64,000 nt of DNA, from the NCBI RefSeq assembly GCF_030848805.1, contig NC_092358.1, positions 19,377,297 to 19,441,296 of the forward strand, given 5' to 3'. Of this stretch, positions 1 to 12,060 are shown piece by piece. Made by a program: the position numbers and the translations under genes. How positions within the stretch are numbered: position 1 is the stretch's first letter; every line of letters begins with the position of its first letter. This DNA is from Temnothorax longispinosus. Its lineage: Eukaryota; Arthropoda; Insecta; Hymenoptera; Formicidae. The notes under the pieces were generated by a model. The model saw nothing but the letters and a program-made list of their open reading frames with translations, did not search any database and was not told the origin of the DNA.

Positions 1-930
1 CTGCGCATCATACGACGCATCCCGAAAATTTAGAGACGTGCTAATTGCGAAAATATGATGCCTATATTTTCAGACTCTTGTAATCTACGGTATGCATCTT
101 GCCCACCAAAAACGAAAATTATGATGGCAAATGTGTTCTTTATTGCTTAGTAATTTTATTAATAAGTACATAATTATTATGATATATATTTCGGAGGAAA
201 AAGAGAGAAAAAAGAGTTTAATGACAATATATGTAACTATAATATAATTAACAATATATATAATTAAATAGATATTTTGAATTGTAAATCTTTATTCTAA
301 ATTTTTGGGTGTATTTTATTTTCTATGGTTCGAAATATAATTCCTCGTGTTCGAAATTCCTTTAGTGCGCACCATTGCCGCTCGCAATGCAATTTGCATC
401 TTACGGCGAATGATACGGTCTTAACGAGCCTTACGTGGGCTCTGCATGAAGGTGACTTAATTACGTAGAAATAATCGGCCGAGCATAATAAAGAAGTTCG
501 GCAACGTGGCGAGAGGCAACCATATCGAAAAACACGCGCAGCCAATTCGGCTGATGGCGATCACATTACAATCGGCTGTTTAGAGCGCGAATCGCCGCAC
601 ATCATTACTTCGAGGACAATGTGGCCCGCCTTTAATTAGCACGATGAAAGCGTTCCCCGTGCTCGCGGAAGCCACGAATTCGCCGACGGTGCATAAAGAA
701 CATGGTGTGGGTTCATATTACACTCCACGGAACAATGCATCGGATCCTAATTAAAGATTCACCGGCCTGTGTCACCCGGTCTTAAAAATTCAGTTAAAAC
801 GAGTCCGCCGTTATCTCGGTCGACCGGTTTTAATCGATGCGGCAGTGACAAAAATTACAAAAAAAAAATTACTTAATTTAAAATCGCTCTTATCTTTTAC
901 GAAAAATAGTACGTGCAAATCTGGAAAGTT

Positions 931-975
931 ATATATATGTAATATATGTATACATACATATACAATATATGTATA
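931..975. repeat. AT-rich alternating, self-complementary tract
   Basis: A run of ATATATGTA and TACATA steps reads almost the same on both strands and could form a weak cruciform. It is low-complexity sequence with no gene signature. Confidence 0.5.
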
Positions 976-1666
976 ACCCTTCTCTTTTCGCGGAGTTTCA
1001 TGGAAAATCGATGCTCTCCACTGCTTCCTGTTTTTCTTTTATTTGAATTTTTGCAATCGCTACTTACATGCAATGCTTATTAAAGTGCGGAGTGATTTTA
1101 ATTATTTGAATTAGAGAAACTATACATGCTTCAGTTTGTACTATTTGTAGAATGTATAATAAAATACATTTGAAATTTCAGCATGTATGCTTTTAATTAT
1201 ATATAACGATCGTTTGATAACTTTTCCTTCAGTTGACTAATTTGTTAATTATTCCCTCTACGAATGAGAAGCGTAAGTTTCCAGGTGCAATTTCTCAACC
1301 CGCGTTTTCTCAGCGAGAAACACAAGCATCCACGATTCGATAAATGGTGCTGCCCTAATTTGGTCTACTTCTCTCGTGACGCGTCTCTCAACGCGAGAGT
1401 TGCGGAGAAACGCCTAACCGCGCCACGGATTATTCTTCTCGGGAACAATATATCCGGCTTTAATTGCACCGGCTACGACAACCTCTCGCTCGCTCCCGGC
1501 AGTCGGGAATCCGCGCAATGCATCGTCCTTGTTCACGGCGAACTGTGAACTCCCATCCGCTCGAGATCTACTTGCACACGTCTCGACCTCACGATACGCG
1601 ATAAAACTGCCTCATGGTTGGTAAAAATAATAGAGATAAATGCAATCTAACTTCAGCAAGCATCAG

Positions 1667-1667
<1 letters not shown>

Positions 1668-1702
<35 letters not shown>
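1668..1702. repeat. (TG)n microsatellite
   Basis: About 17 uninterrupted TG dinucleotides, followed by TATATATGTGTG. A simple sequence repeat. Confidence 0.95.
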
Positions 1703-1710
<8 letters not shown>

Positions 1711-2181
1711 GTGAATCTAGATAATAATACTAATAGACACACATTAATAACATTTTTAAAATAGTATATAGCCATGCACGCGTAAAGCCAAATCCATCAT
1801 TTGTTTCCATGAGAAAATAATTTTAAATTATTATTATTACCTCGTTAAAATAAAATGCAATGTAAAAAAACAATTTATTACACGCTCGAAATAACTTCTT
1901 CACTCTTCCTTCATTTTTTGTTTATTACATATTTTTCATATTAGATGAAAAGTGAAACAACAAACAAAATAAGAGAGTGATATTCATCAGCACACGTGTG
2001 CTCGACAACACGGTTTGATTTCTCCGCGCAGTATTTCAAATTATTACTACGAATGTGTTGCGGACGGTAATTCTCTTTTTGCGGAAAACTTTTAATGAAA
2101 CGTTGCCGCTTGTTTTGATAACGAGCACGATAGCGAACTCTGTTAATGTATTTTGATAACAGGCGTAATAGCGTGTGCACT

Positions 2182-2230
2182 AGTCTCTCTCTCTTTCTCG
2201 TGCATGAACGCAGAGAGAGAGAGAAAAACT
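2182..2230. repeat. CT/GA foldback microsatellite
   Basis: A CT-rich run (2185-2199) is followed after about 11 bases by a GA-rich run (2212-2225), so the two can pair as an imperfect hairpin. It probably arose from two opposite-strand microsatellites. Confidence 0.6.
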
Positions 2231-2875
2231 CATCGTAATTACGGTTGTAAGTAACTAACCAATTGCAAACGCGAGAAAATCATCTAATATAGAGAACTGA
2301 TGATCGGCAGAACGCATTTTTGCGTGAAACACGTTGAATTTTTACGACGACTGTAATCGATAGTCTCGAAAAACGCTCAGTTAAAAATATTTAATATTAT
2401 AAATTTGACTAAATGCGTAAATTCGAATTGTAACTAACTCTGGAAACGAGGGACGCATCGATAATGGTTGGAAAACAATTATCTGCATTGTGCATATTAA
2501 TGTTTCAGCCTGACACAGCACGTATTATAGGCTTTAATAAACTTCATAAATCAGGTAGCAACGCGGTAGTTTCTTTGGCGGCCCCTTTGCAACAATGCAC
2601 GCCGTTCGGATACCACGCGCGCGATGGTAATTACCAGAAAAAAAGCTAACTAACTCGACAGGGGAGAAAGCGGAGTTTTGCGTGAAAACTCCGCAGGATA
2701 ATCTTTCATGTTGTGCCGGGTGGAAGTGCATAATTCGGGCTGTTCGCGAATTATGCAAACGAGTTACCGAAATGCAAGACTACGGAAAATGCCTGCTCTG
2801 ACAATTCATCGAAATAACATGTGAAAATAGAATTACCACACGATATTGCTCCGTCGTCGTTCGATGACTCCCAGG

Positions 2876-2893
2876 CCTCCTCCTCCTCCTCCT
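2876..2893. repeat. (CCT)n trinucleotide repeat
   Basis: Six tandem CCT units directly before TTTCAG. The run resembles a polypyrimidine tract and splice acceptor on the plus strand, but every reading frame after the AG meets stops quickly and no exon is supported. Confidence 0.8.
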
Positions 2894-5880
2894 TTCAGAT
2901 TTCTTCATTGCACTCACACAATATCCACTCATGAACATGATTAATTAGCTTGGCATATATACTAATTACGACGATCGCCCGTTACCTTGCCCTCTCATAC
3001 GCGATAATCGTTAATTTTTTGTAGAAAATAATCACGTAACGGAAGATAATAGAATTACGAATCGTTTCTCATTATAAATTGTAGAAATTAATCGGAATTG
3101 ATTAATACTCGCGTTACATACAACATTATTTCTTCATAAAAAATCGCGTTACTCGTAATACTTGTCGTAATTGTGTCTTTAAAGGATAATAACGCGTTAA
3201 TTGAGATCACGCGTATTACCCTCATGGAGGATTATATTTTAAATTAATCTCGATAAATGAGCTATTGTTGTATATCTTGCGCTTCATTTTGTAGACTCGG
3301 CGCGGCGTCAGCGAATATAATTCCGCTCTAGTGAAAAAAACACTTTTAGAATGGAGATATTGTTATTTGAATTCTAACTGATAAAAGAACTTACTTCTTG
3401 AATCTTATCCCTTTAGCTTTACTTTCTCCACGTATCTTCAGTGCATTCACATACGATAGGAATGTGTGAGGCGCACGGTCACTATAAAACCGCGATCGTT
3501 ATTACGCTGCAGTTACCGGAAGAATCTCGTCGTTCTCTCTATATTATTGTCAGTGGCGTAAATGAGACGCCGATTCCGCCGTAAAGTCCCGCAATCGAAA
3601 GATATTACTGCGAAATAATAGCGCACCAATGAAACTCGGTGGGAATAACTAGATTTTACGGATTTATCTCTCCGTCTAACGGTGCGATCGCGAACGGGCG
3701 ATGTACACACTTTGATGATCTCCCGCGCGGAGATGCAGCGAGCTTATCCGCCTGTGATATCGCTCATGATATTAAAGTGTTCCACGATGTTATGTAATAT
3801 TGCAGTATCTTGCTATAAATCACGAAATAATTTAAAAACATTATGTTGCTTTATTTTTCAAAGGATCAAACAATATAATATTAATACTGTTTTAATATTG
3901 TTAAATTAAATTTTTATGCCGCAATATGCCGTGATTGCTTCCTGCATTATAGAATATAATATTTATCTGTTTGTGTTTTTGTAAAACATTCATGTTTTAG
4001 TTCGATTACTGGATACAGTCAACCGTGCAAAGCATATCTCAAAAATAATGTAAAATAATAGAAAATATAATTTGAAATACATTTATAATAAATTAGACTA
4101 TACAGTTTACTGAGTGACTCTGCGATTATATATTTGCGTATCGCAAATGAAGAAAAAGTATTTTCATAATTAAGGACGCTGCCAGGCAAAAGGGTTAATG
4201 TAACCCGTGCGACTACCGCTTAATCTGATTCCGAGTTGCAGTTGTATAGCAGCAATCGCGCGCACCACGTTTTACACATTTTGAAGTCAGATACGGTCTG
4301 GCTGATAAGCGTTATTCATTGGGTCATACTCTAACGTGTGCGTTTGTACTAACTCCCGCGGTATTTGCGTCTACCGTGCGCCTACCTCATCGAACGCTCG
4401 CCCAGATCCACGACATCATATAGTGTTTCGCATTTAATGCACCGTAAAGCGGGGGGTTACTTTGTGGCCGCGCTGTTAATACGGGACGATTTTGCTCGAA
4501 AGAGTAGTGAATGGGTTTCCAGTGTCAATGTTAAATATACAATGGTGAGTTCATAATTAATGTCAGATATATTAATAGCTAACGCCAAACATGCTTAATG
4601 TTAAACTTAGTTGATTAATAAATTTAATAGAGCTATTATGTTATATTTAACTAATATGAAATACATCTACTAACATTGCTAACATTTAACTGCGGCTCTA
4701 TTCGACCTATTGAAAGGGTGATGTTTATAATGCAAATACATTGAATACATATTTGTTTGCTATGAAAAATTGTGCTAAATTTAAAACATCTTAATTTAGT
4801 TTACTAATTAATTTCAAATAAAATCTTTAAAAATATATGCATGCGTTTTTTATCAATTGTTTGTATGTATAAAATATTATATATATGTAAACGCTGAGAA
4901 AAATATTCGAAAAATAATCCCAACTACCGATTTGAATATAAAATAATAAAAATTGCAAAGACATGCGAGAATCAACATAATTAAAATCGCGAAATTAAAT
5001 GTTATGATGATCAATGAATAAAAATCTCTGTCCATCCATTGTTAGAAGGAGCGTCATAAATACAACTAGAAAGACGAAAGTTTAGTGGCGCTCGTTGCAT
5101 ATTCAATGATGGTTTTACCGCTAAGAATAACATTGGCGAATACTTTCCACCGCTTTAGTGGTTTCCCGAACATTTTTCTCTCGCTTGACGAGCGATGTAA
5201 CCTTCGCTTTGTCCGCCACGAAGTTCAAGCCTTCGGCGAAATCAGGATGTTCCGATACATCGAGGTGAGGGGCAGTATCGTGTAATACGCCGCGATACTT
5301 TAGCGAGGCGCTTTACACTCGCTCGAACAAGCAGTACCGTCGAGTTTACAAAGCGGTTTAAAGTTCCGCAACGGTGAAGAAACTCCGGTTTAATTTGGCG
5401 CGCATTAATGCGCCCGCGAGAACTTCACCGGAAACTTCCGTCGTAGCGATAGGCCACGCTTTTTCTTCGCGCATCTTTTCTATTGATCAGATGGTAGAGA
5501 AGAGAAAGAGAAGTTTTCCAAGCAAATCGTCGATGTAGAAATGTTGCACAATAGAATCTATTCCTTGACCGCGCGAAAATTCTATCGAAGATTTATTTTC
5601 AAATGTCGTGATGTTTGAAATTGAAATTGACTTGTTTGGCTCCTTAAAAGAATATTGTATAAATTTTGAAAATATGACATCTTAAACTGCTTATCCTGTT
5701 AAGAAACTGTAAAAATTTCCACAAAAAAATTGCAAAATGGAAAAGTCAAAGACTAAGTTAACTAATACTTTTTATTTAAGCACTTGTATATTAAGTAAGA
5801 TATAGGCATGGCTTCTTTTTTTAACATATTAGAAGTAAAATTTATCGAATATTCGTTTACTTCGTATATTTCGTTCACTT

Positions 5881-6135
5881 CACTGTTAAAGGTTAGAGGA
5901 TGAAATTTAAACCAATACCATAAGTTACATTTATTTTGTTAGTTTTAACTACCATGTGCGTCATTTATTAATTTGAAACAAAATAGGATTATTTTAACTC
6001 CATTGGTTTAGTCAAATTAACATTGTTTTAGTTAAATTAACTACATATTGAGTAGGAGCAGTAGCGACCTGTATGGAATAGTTAAAAATCACTCAAAATT
6101 GAGTTCATCAATTTTACCCTATGAATTTAACAGTG
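5881..6135. mobile_element. Possible degenerate MITE with CACTGTTAAA ends
   Basis: The stretch begins with CACTGTTAAA and ends with its exact reverse complement TTTAACAGTG. The interior is rich in TTAAC/GTTAA words (5940-5952, 6001-6050) that can pair with each other, as is usual in short non-autonomous DNA transposons. The element at 54287 has similar ends (CACTGTTG). No target-site duplication is visible and the terminal match is only 10 bp, so chance is a real alternative. Confidence 0.35.
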
Positions 6136-8606
6136 TTTGACGGGTATTCATAATCTGCAGATCTTATGCACATCGTCTTAAGTTCATCATTAGATACTCC
6201 GCAGCAAATTAAACTAGTCGTACAGAATCTAAAGATAATTTAGACAATCTTAAATATAAAATCTGACTATGAATACCAGCCTTATTCGTCTACTTCTTTC
6301 GTCTCTCGTTGAACATAAATTCAAAACAACGCATTTCAATATTTGTAGTGTTTTGTTCTGCGATATATACTTCAATGGGTTAATATCTGTCGCAGTATTG
6401 AGTCGCGCTGGGGAATCGATTCCACCAGAGACAATTCGAATTCACCGACGACGACAACGACGACGATGCTATCATGGGGCAGCTCTCGGATTTCAATCGG
6501 AGTCCGCATCGTGGACGAACGCGCATGCAGCCGAACGTCGAGGGAACGTCAGAGAGAGCACGTACACGGCGCGGTGCTTACACGCGGATTTAGCTCCCGA
6601 AAAGCTTCCAAGCGAACCGTACACGAATATGAACAAACCGACGCGCCTCGCCGGGGAAAGCCCGGGGGTTGGCGGTTACCCCCAGAGACCAGAGAGAAGG
6701 ATAAGCGAGGAGGGATGGTTTTAGCTTCTCTTTCTCCCGACGCCTCGAGGGGTGAGTTGACTTAACAAAAAGGTCTCGGCAGTGCTCGTATGAATGTTAA
6801 CGAGGACGCAGATCGAAAAGAAAGGAGCGACGAGGATATGAGGGAAGGGGGGAGGGAGGTGAAACGGACGGGAGGTGGATTTCAAACGTGGATACGCAAA
6901 TAAATCGGGTTAAGAGCGCGAACGTAAGGCGAAGCGAGGAGAGCGCTAAACGTGCAGACGAAACGGCGAGAAATTGGTGAGGAATGGTTTTTCAGGGAGC
7001 TGAAGGAAAACCCGTGGAAAGAGGGTAGAGAGCATTACGAGAAACAATGGCACGATCGGCCGAAGTTGCACGGGAGATCGTTTTATTATCGCGACTCACC
7101 CCCGTTTGCGTCTTAATAAAGCCGGCCCGCATTTTTCTCGTTTTTTAGCGAAAAGCTGCCCGGCCACCCGCGCCTCCTCTCTCTCTGCCTCTTTAAACCC
7201 TCCATTATCCTCCTTTTATTGCTCGCGTCTCGAACCGTAGAAGCAGTTAACGCAGGCCCAATAGAGCCGAACGTAATCTATTAAATAGATAACGCCACCT
7301 CCGTTTCTCGGACTTGGCTCTCTTATTCTACGTTCTCGACAATTTCCACACAGTGCACACGAAAGAATGCAATAAATGCAGCTTAAAAAAAGAAGAAAAA
7401 GATAGAGTCTACGTTGTTCGGAATATAGCTTTAAATCTTGTACGAAAATACTTGAATAACGAAATATTCAACAATATGCACGATATATTTATATAAATCT
7501 TGCCGTTTTTTTTTAATTATATAAATGGAAAATATTTTAAGTTACATTTTAATCATCAGATATAAACAGAGGACTACTCCGATTATATTTGAATGCAGAA
7601 TCTCTCTCTAGTATCGCTCGAATATATTTATGCCATGATACTTATCATACTGGAAGAAATGGAAGTCTCACCAGAGAATGGAAGGGAGTGAAAGCCGGCG
7701 TCGGTGGCTTATTCCGGAGTTATTTTTCACGAAACGTTGAAAAATTGCCGTCACTCCGAAATCGGAAATCGATTACACCGGCTGATTCGAGACGCGCGGG
7801 GGCGAAACTGATGGCGCTTCTAGTTCGCTCGCCGGCGAAACGCCATCGGCTTCTTCGAGGCGGGTGAGGGATGGATCTCTTCGCTTCTTGACAAGGGATT
7901 GACGATAGATAGAGTCGTACATAAATCGTAGTCACGAGTCGACGAGACGGCAGACGGCGAAGCGAATTAATCGGCGCGAATAAAGATTTTTCGCGAGCCA
8001 AAAAGAAATTGCGCTTGTTCACGATTTGTGATTCGAGAACGGCGTATTACCACTTGATTTCGGTGCTGTTTGGTGAGTGATTTAATATATGCGCCGCTAA
8101 CTCGTTCGGGTACGCAAAGTGCATGTGGAATAAGCGCAGGATACCATTCGCTAAGAGAGATATGAAAAGAAAACCGTGCACTTTGTACGTTCTCTTCGTG
8201 TTCTATGCGTGCGTTTAATCTCTGCGCCGCGCCGCGCCGGCAGAAAAGAATAATACACGATTTTATTTGAAAAAAGAAGCTTATAAGAGATATAAATAAT
8301 GAGAAACAGCTATAAATTGCACAAAAAATATTACTGCTGGAATCATGCGCGTTGAATTCACATGCCTCACATAAATATATGGATCTCGTTGAAATGGATG
8401 CTATACAACGTAATAAAAATTTATGGATTTAACTGCTATTTCTAAATATAGAAGTTATATTCTTATTGTTAGCAGAGGTTTGTGATTTTCCAACTATAAG
8501 TTAGTAATATGCTAAAATCTTTAGTATACATCGTAAAAAAAGATACTTAATCTTGTTTTTAGTATATTTATATAACTTTAATTCGGACATACATTTATTT
8601 ATACAT
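6136..8606. other. Gene-free sequence with GC/purine-rich block
   Basis: About 6400-7230 is much richer in G+C than its surroundings and purine-skewed on the plus strand (for example 6820-6890). It contains overlapping open frames at 6269-6724 and 6466-6765, the second ending at a GGGTGAGT donor-like site near 6750. Neither resembles a known family. A second CpG-rich patch lies at 7690-8010. These could be a promoter or untranslated exon, but nothing in the sequence proves it. Confidence 0.45.
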
Positions 8607-8615
8607 ATAAAACAC
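8607..8615. repeat. Left 9-bp target-site duplication
   Basis: ATAAAACAC is repeated exactly at 8818-8826 on the other side of the inverted-repeat element. The match continues for two more bases (TA) because the element's own first bases and the right flank happen to agree. Confidence 0.8.
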
Positions 8616-8817
8616 TAGAGTCCCTCTAATAAGAGTCGCAACAACAGGCTGTAACTTTTGATTGGTCCGCCATTTTTCAGCAAAACACGAAACAGAAAGA
8701 GATATAAGAGAGAAAGAGAAAGCAATATACAAGTAATATACATTCATATCGCTTTCTCTTTCTCTCTTATTTTGCTGAAACTCAAGATGTCACGACTCTT
8801 ATATTAAAGGGACTCTA
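8616..8817. mobile_element. MITE with 9-bp duplication (Mutator-like by structure)
   Basis: A 202-bp element has terminal inverted repeats beginning TAGAGTCCCTYTAAT and continuing through AAGAGTCG, with only small differences between ends. The interior also folds back: the AAGAGAGAAAGAGAAAGC stretch at about 8702-8722 is complementary to the stretch at about 8748-8768. It is flanked by the exact repeat ATAAAACAC. Duplications of 8-11 bp are characteristic of Mutator-like elements, and TA-duplicating Tc1/mariner elements would not give this. It has no coding capacity and must be non-autonomous. Superfamily assignment rests on duplication length alone. Confidence 0.8.
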
Positions 8818-8826
8818 ATAAAACAC
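8818..8826. repeat. Right 9-bp target-site duplication
   Basis: ATAAAACAC, an exact copy of 8607-8615. Confidence 0.8.
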
Positions 8827-9421
8827 TACAACACAATTGAAAATAAAATATATCAATTTTTATATCAGTTAATAAAAATTACTATTATTTTAATGTTAAA
8901 AACTGAAATATGTAACGTTATGTAAAAATAATAGAAACTTTAACTGTTGATGATTACGCCAGCAACTACATGCAAGGAAGTTTCACACGCAATTTAATTA
9001 TACATATATGTTAGAGTGTATATTTAGTCTATAGAACTGTGCTATTAAATATTCGGAAGTAACCTACACACTCTCTCTTCACGTTGAAAATATCTACGTT
9101 TTCTAGCGTTCTAACACAGTATTATTATCTTATATCCGGCATTGTTTCAATCAGATAAGTTTGCGAAAACTGACAGGCCGGCGGCGCCAGAAAATAATTG
9201 AAGTATAATATGTGAGAAAATTCGGTACGTATCTTTTTATGTTCTTATTCAGTTATATGATAACAGCGCAATATATTTATTTGATCAACGCGAAATTAGA
9301 ATTACAAATATTAATTCTCTGTTTAAAGGTCATATAAATAAATTTCACCGGAAAAAAATCGTGTCTATATCAAATTCTATAAATCGTATCTATGCTGCGT
9401 AGTTGAGATAATATGTAGGTA

Positions 9422-9504
9422 CTCTCTATATCTGAATCAGTGAATAGTACTGCTGAATCAGTGAATAATCAACTATTCAGATTCACTGATTCAGATTTAG
9501 AGAG
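9422..9504. mobile_element. Tiny hairpin element flanked by TA
   Basis: Two arms starting CTCTCTAWATCTGAATCAG are inverted about a short loop, giving a stem of about 26 bp. The left arm's CTGAATCAGTGAAT is repeated once more in direct orientation near 9452-9465. TA lies on each side (9420-9421 and 9505-9506), compatible with a TA-duplicating MITE. A hairpin of this size could also be a microRNA-like precursor if transcribed, but I do not recognise a known microRNA in it. Confidence 0.65.
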
Positions 9505-10265
9505 TAAGACGAAAAAACAAGGAAAATAGCAATATACATATATACAAAAAAACTGAATATTCAATTACATTCAAAAGCATCATAAGCCTTGCAATGCGAA
9601 TAGAAAACAAGCAAAAATTTGCGTGTCTCGGTTTAGACGACCATTTTCGAGGGGCCTCCTAGAACTAGGTCACGTATGCCGGAAGTAAACGTCATGTGTG
9701 TGAAATCTAAGCGCCACTTGTCACCAATGAAATTTACACAAAGAGAACATTCCGTTCTATTGACATCCTTTTGTAGGCTCTGGAAGCAGTTAATAGCCTG
9801 TAATATTTTTACAAGCATTATTTGTGTTATAAACGTATTAATGTATTTATATTCATATGTACGTATCATTTGATATATGCAAAAAATAAATATTTACGTG
9901 TATCGAATACATATATAATAAAAAGTTATAAATTTATATAGCAACATTTTTAAATGTATAATCTTTCTATATGAATAAAAAATGCTTACTCTTTCGATTG
10001 TGAACTGTAAATATAGAATTTTTATTTTATTCTCTATTTTTCGATTAAAAAAACAAAAATATACAAAATCGAGTATTATTAACTATTAATATAATTTTAA
10101 TATAGAAAAATAAAAATAGTTTAATTTTAGTAGAACGTGAATAATCGATTAATATTTCTGGATGTGTAAAGTTGTATAGCGATACACCCGCACTTGGATT
10201 GGTTTGCTTGAAAATTGAAATCAAGATCGATTCAAGAGCCATCACTACTAGCGAGGTAGTCTTAC

Positions 10266-10403
10266 GGCGCGGAGATCACGACAATCTCTTATTTTCCGCG
10301 CGACCGATCTATTCGGCGCGAATTGGAAAACGCGAGCGGCAAGCGAACGAGATTCCCGCTCGAACAAGGACACGGAAGTTTCGTTTGGCCACGTTCCACC
10401 GGC
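10266..10403 (-). CDS. Weak internal exon candidate, unknown product
   Basis: On the minus strand, TATCTTTCAG precedes position 10403 and GTAAGA follows position 10266, framing 138 nt (46 codons, phase 0 at both ends) without a stop. The peptide begins AGGTWPNETSVSLFE, with a potential N-glycosylation site (NET), and ends RDCRDLRA. I do not recognise the sequence. Its phase does not match the phase-1 donor of the exon at 18216-18347, so it cannot follow that exon directly. Acceptor, donor and open frame together are only mildly better than chance. Confidence 0.17.
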
Positions 10404-11734
10404 CTGAAAGATACTTTTCATATACGGAGAAACTGGTGTGCATCTTGTCCAATTATCGAGAATATCTGACGACTTTAATTTCAAGATTCTCGCTTCTAAA
10501 ATAACATTTGTGAATTACGTACGCATAATAGATCTGAAAGTTGGTATAAAACCCGATATATTACTTTACTCGCTTTTTTTTATTATCTATAAATAGAAGA
10601 ATAAACAAAAAGCTATTTAATTATTCTCTCTTTTGATCTCTTTTGATCATTCTATCTTAAAGTGGTTCATTCTAAACGTGGAATGGTGCAGGTATATAAA
10701 AAATACATCAAAGTTCCTTGCTTGAGCCAAAATAGATCGATCTAATTGCTCACCATGATTTGTTAAAGAAGCTTTACCATTGAGAGGGAAACTCAACCGT
10801 TATTCCTATAGTAATGTAATGAAGATGCATCGATTACTCCTTACTGAAAAACATAACTGAAAAAACAGCGATCTGTAATTAATTAACTCATCATCGAGAA
10901 ATACTACGAAAAGTCGTGAAAGCACACAACTGCATAGAAGCATAAAATTCAACTTATCCATCAGTAATATATTTCATCTTTTTTTTTTGTAATTCAGGAT
11001 ATTTAAAATTAAACTTATTATTGTGCCAAACACATATTACCTATAATAAGTGTTTTATTAAAGATAAAAATACTACAATCTACAAAATAAAGAGATGTAT
11101 AGTATATTGACAAGCAGCTAAAAATACGTGAATAATTATTCCGTGCTAAAATCAGAAGTTTCTAGTTATTGGTGAAGCTATTAGAGATTAAATGACAAAC
11201 AGTCGTAGTTGTGTATATGACGAGTCGGATTTCTAAAAATACAAGGTAAAGATAGCCCCGTTGCGATCTGTTTCCGTTTCGCGGGTTACCGGGGCGTGAG
11301 GTCTAGGCACTTTATCGATTGCTCTCATGCACGATGTTATTTAACACCGCACTCGCTATATCGACGATCGAATCATCGCGTCACTGGCGCGTCGCTCGTT
11401 TAAATTTAGACGGGTGGCGTCGCGCCCGCGCGCCCGCTCGCGTGAAACTCATTGAACTCGGCGGGAACAGTGCGAGAGGGTTAAAGCACAGAGGACGAGG
11501 ACGAGGACAAGAGGAGAAAGAGAGGATGAAACACGGTCCCGCGTTTGCACGTGGGTGGGAATCAGATTAGTCACGTAGCGGCGGTTACGAACAAGGAATA
11601 ACGCGGAAGGGTGATCGCCGCCGTTTGTACACGTTGGTTTCAGGAACGTGCATAGCAAGCCTGTAAAACGAGGGATAATAGACAAATTTTGGTTGGAGAA
11701 AACAAAGGGAGATCTACGTGTGTTGTAAACGTGG

Positions 11735-12060
11735 TATCAGAAAAAAAAACGCAATAAGAATAAAACGAAGATAAATATGCAATGGCAATGGAAATGAGAG
11801 TGAGAAAAGAAAGAAGGAAATAATGAGACAAAATTTTAAAGGAAATAAATATAAAAATAATAATGAGTATAGAAAAAACCAACTAAAATATTAAAATGCT
11901 AAAAAAAGAACGAATAAAAAAGAGAGAAAGGAAGAAACGGAAAATATAAGAATAAAAATAAAGAAGAATAAAAGAGATGGCAAAATTGGAGTTCGAAAAA
12001 GCAACGAAAAAAACAAAGGAATAGAGGTAGAGAAATCGCGCAACTGTCGATATATACGAG
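11735..12060. other. Strongly purine-skewed tract
   Basis: For more than 300 bases the plus strand is mostly A and G, with few C or T. The purine richness extends weakly to about 11470 upstream and 12120 downstream. The skew removes stop codons from minus-strand frames and creates apparent F/S/Y/L-rich proteins up to 173 residues at 11883-12404; these are composition artefacts. Such tracts can form triplex or H-DNA structures. Confidence 0.7.

Larger units (their letters stand above)
1..5880. other. Gene-free AT-rich sequence
   Basis: I see no supportable gene here. Open frames are under 100 codons, and the longest (1264-1548, plus) has no family signature or splice context. A GTGAGT donor-like site directly follows an ATG near 4540, and another donor-like GTGAGG lies near 5267. 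Neither has a convincing acceptor or conserved peptide, and such hexamers are expected by chance in a window this long. Small repeats inside are listed separately. The stretch is probably intronic or intergenic. Confidence 0.6.

Noticed and set aside
2870..2930. Polypyrimidine tract and CAG resembling a plus-strand splice acceptor
   Set aside because: It is a (CCT)n repeat and the following frames close within about a dozen codons.
8616..8817. TA duplication interpretation for the 202-bp element
   Set aside because: The flanking ATAAAACAC repeat is exact and longer; the TA at the borders belongs to the inverted ends.
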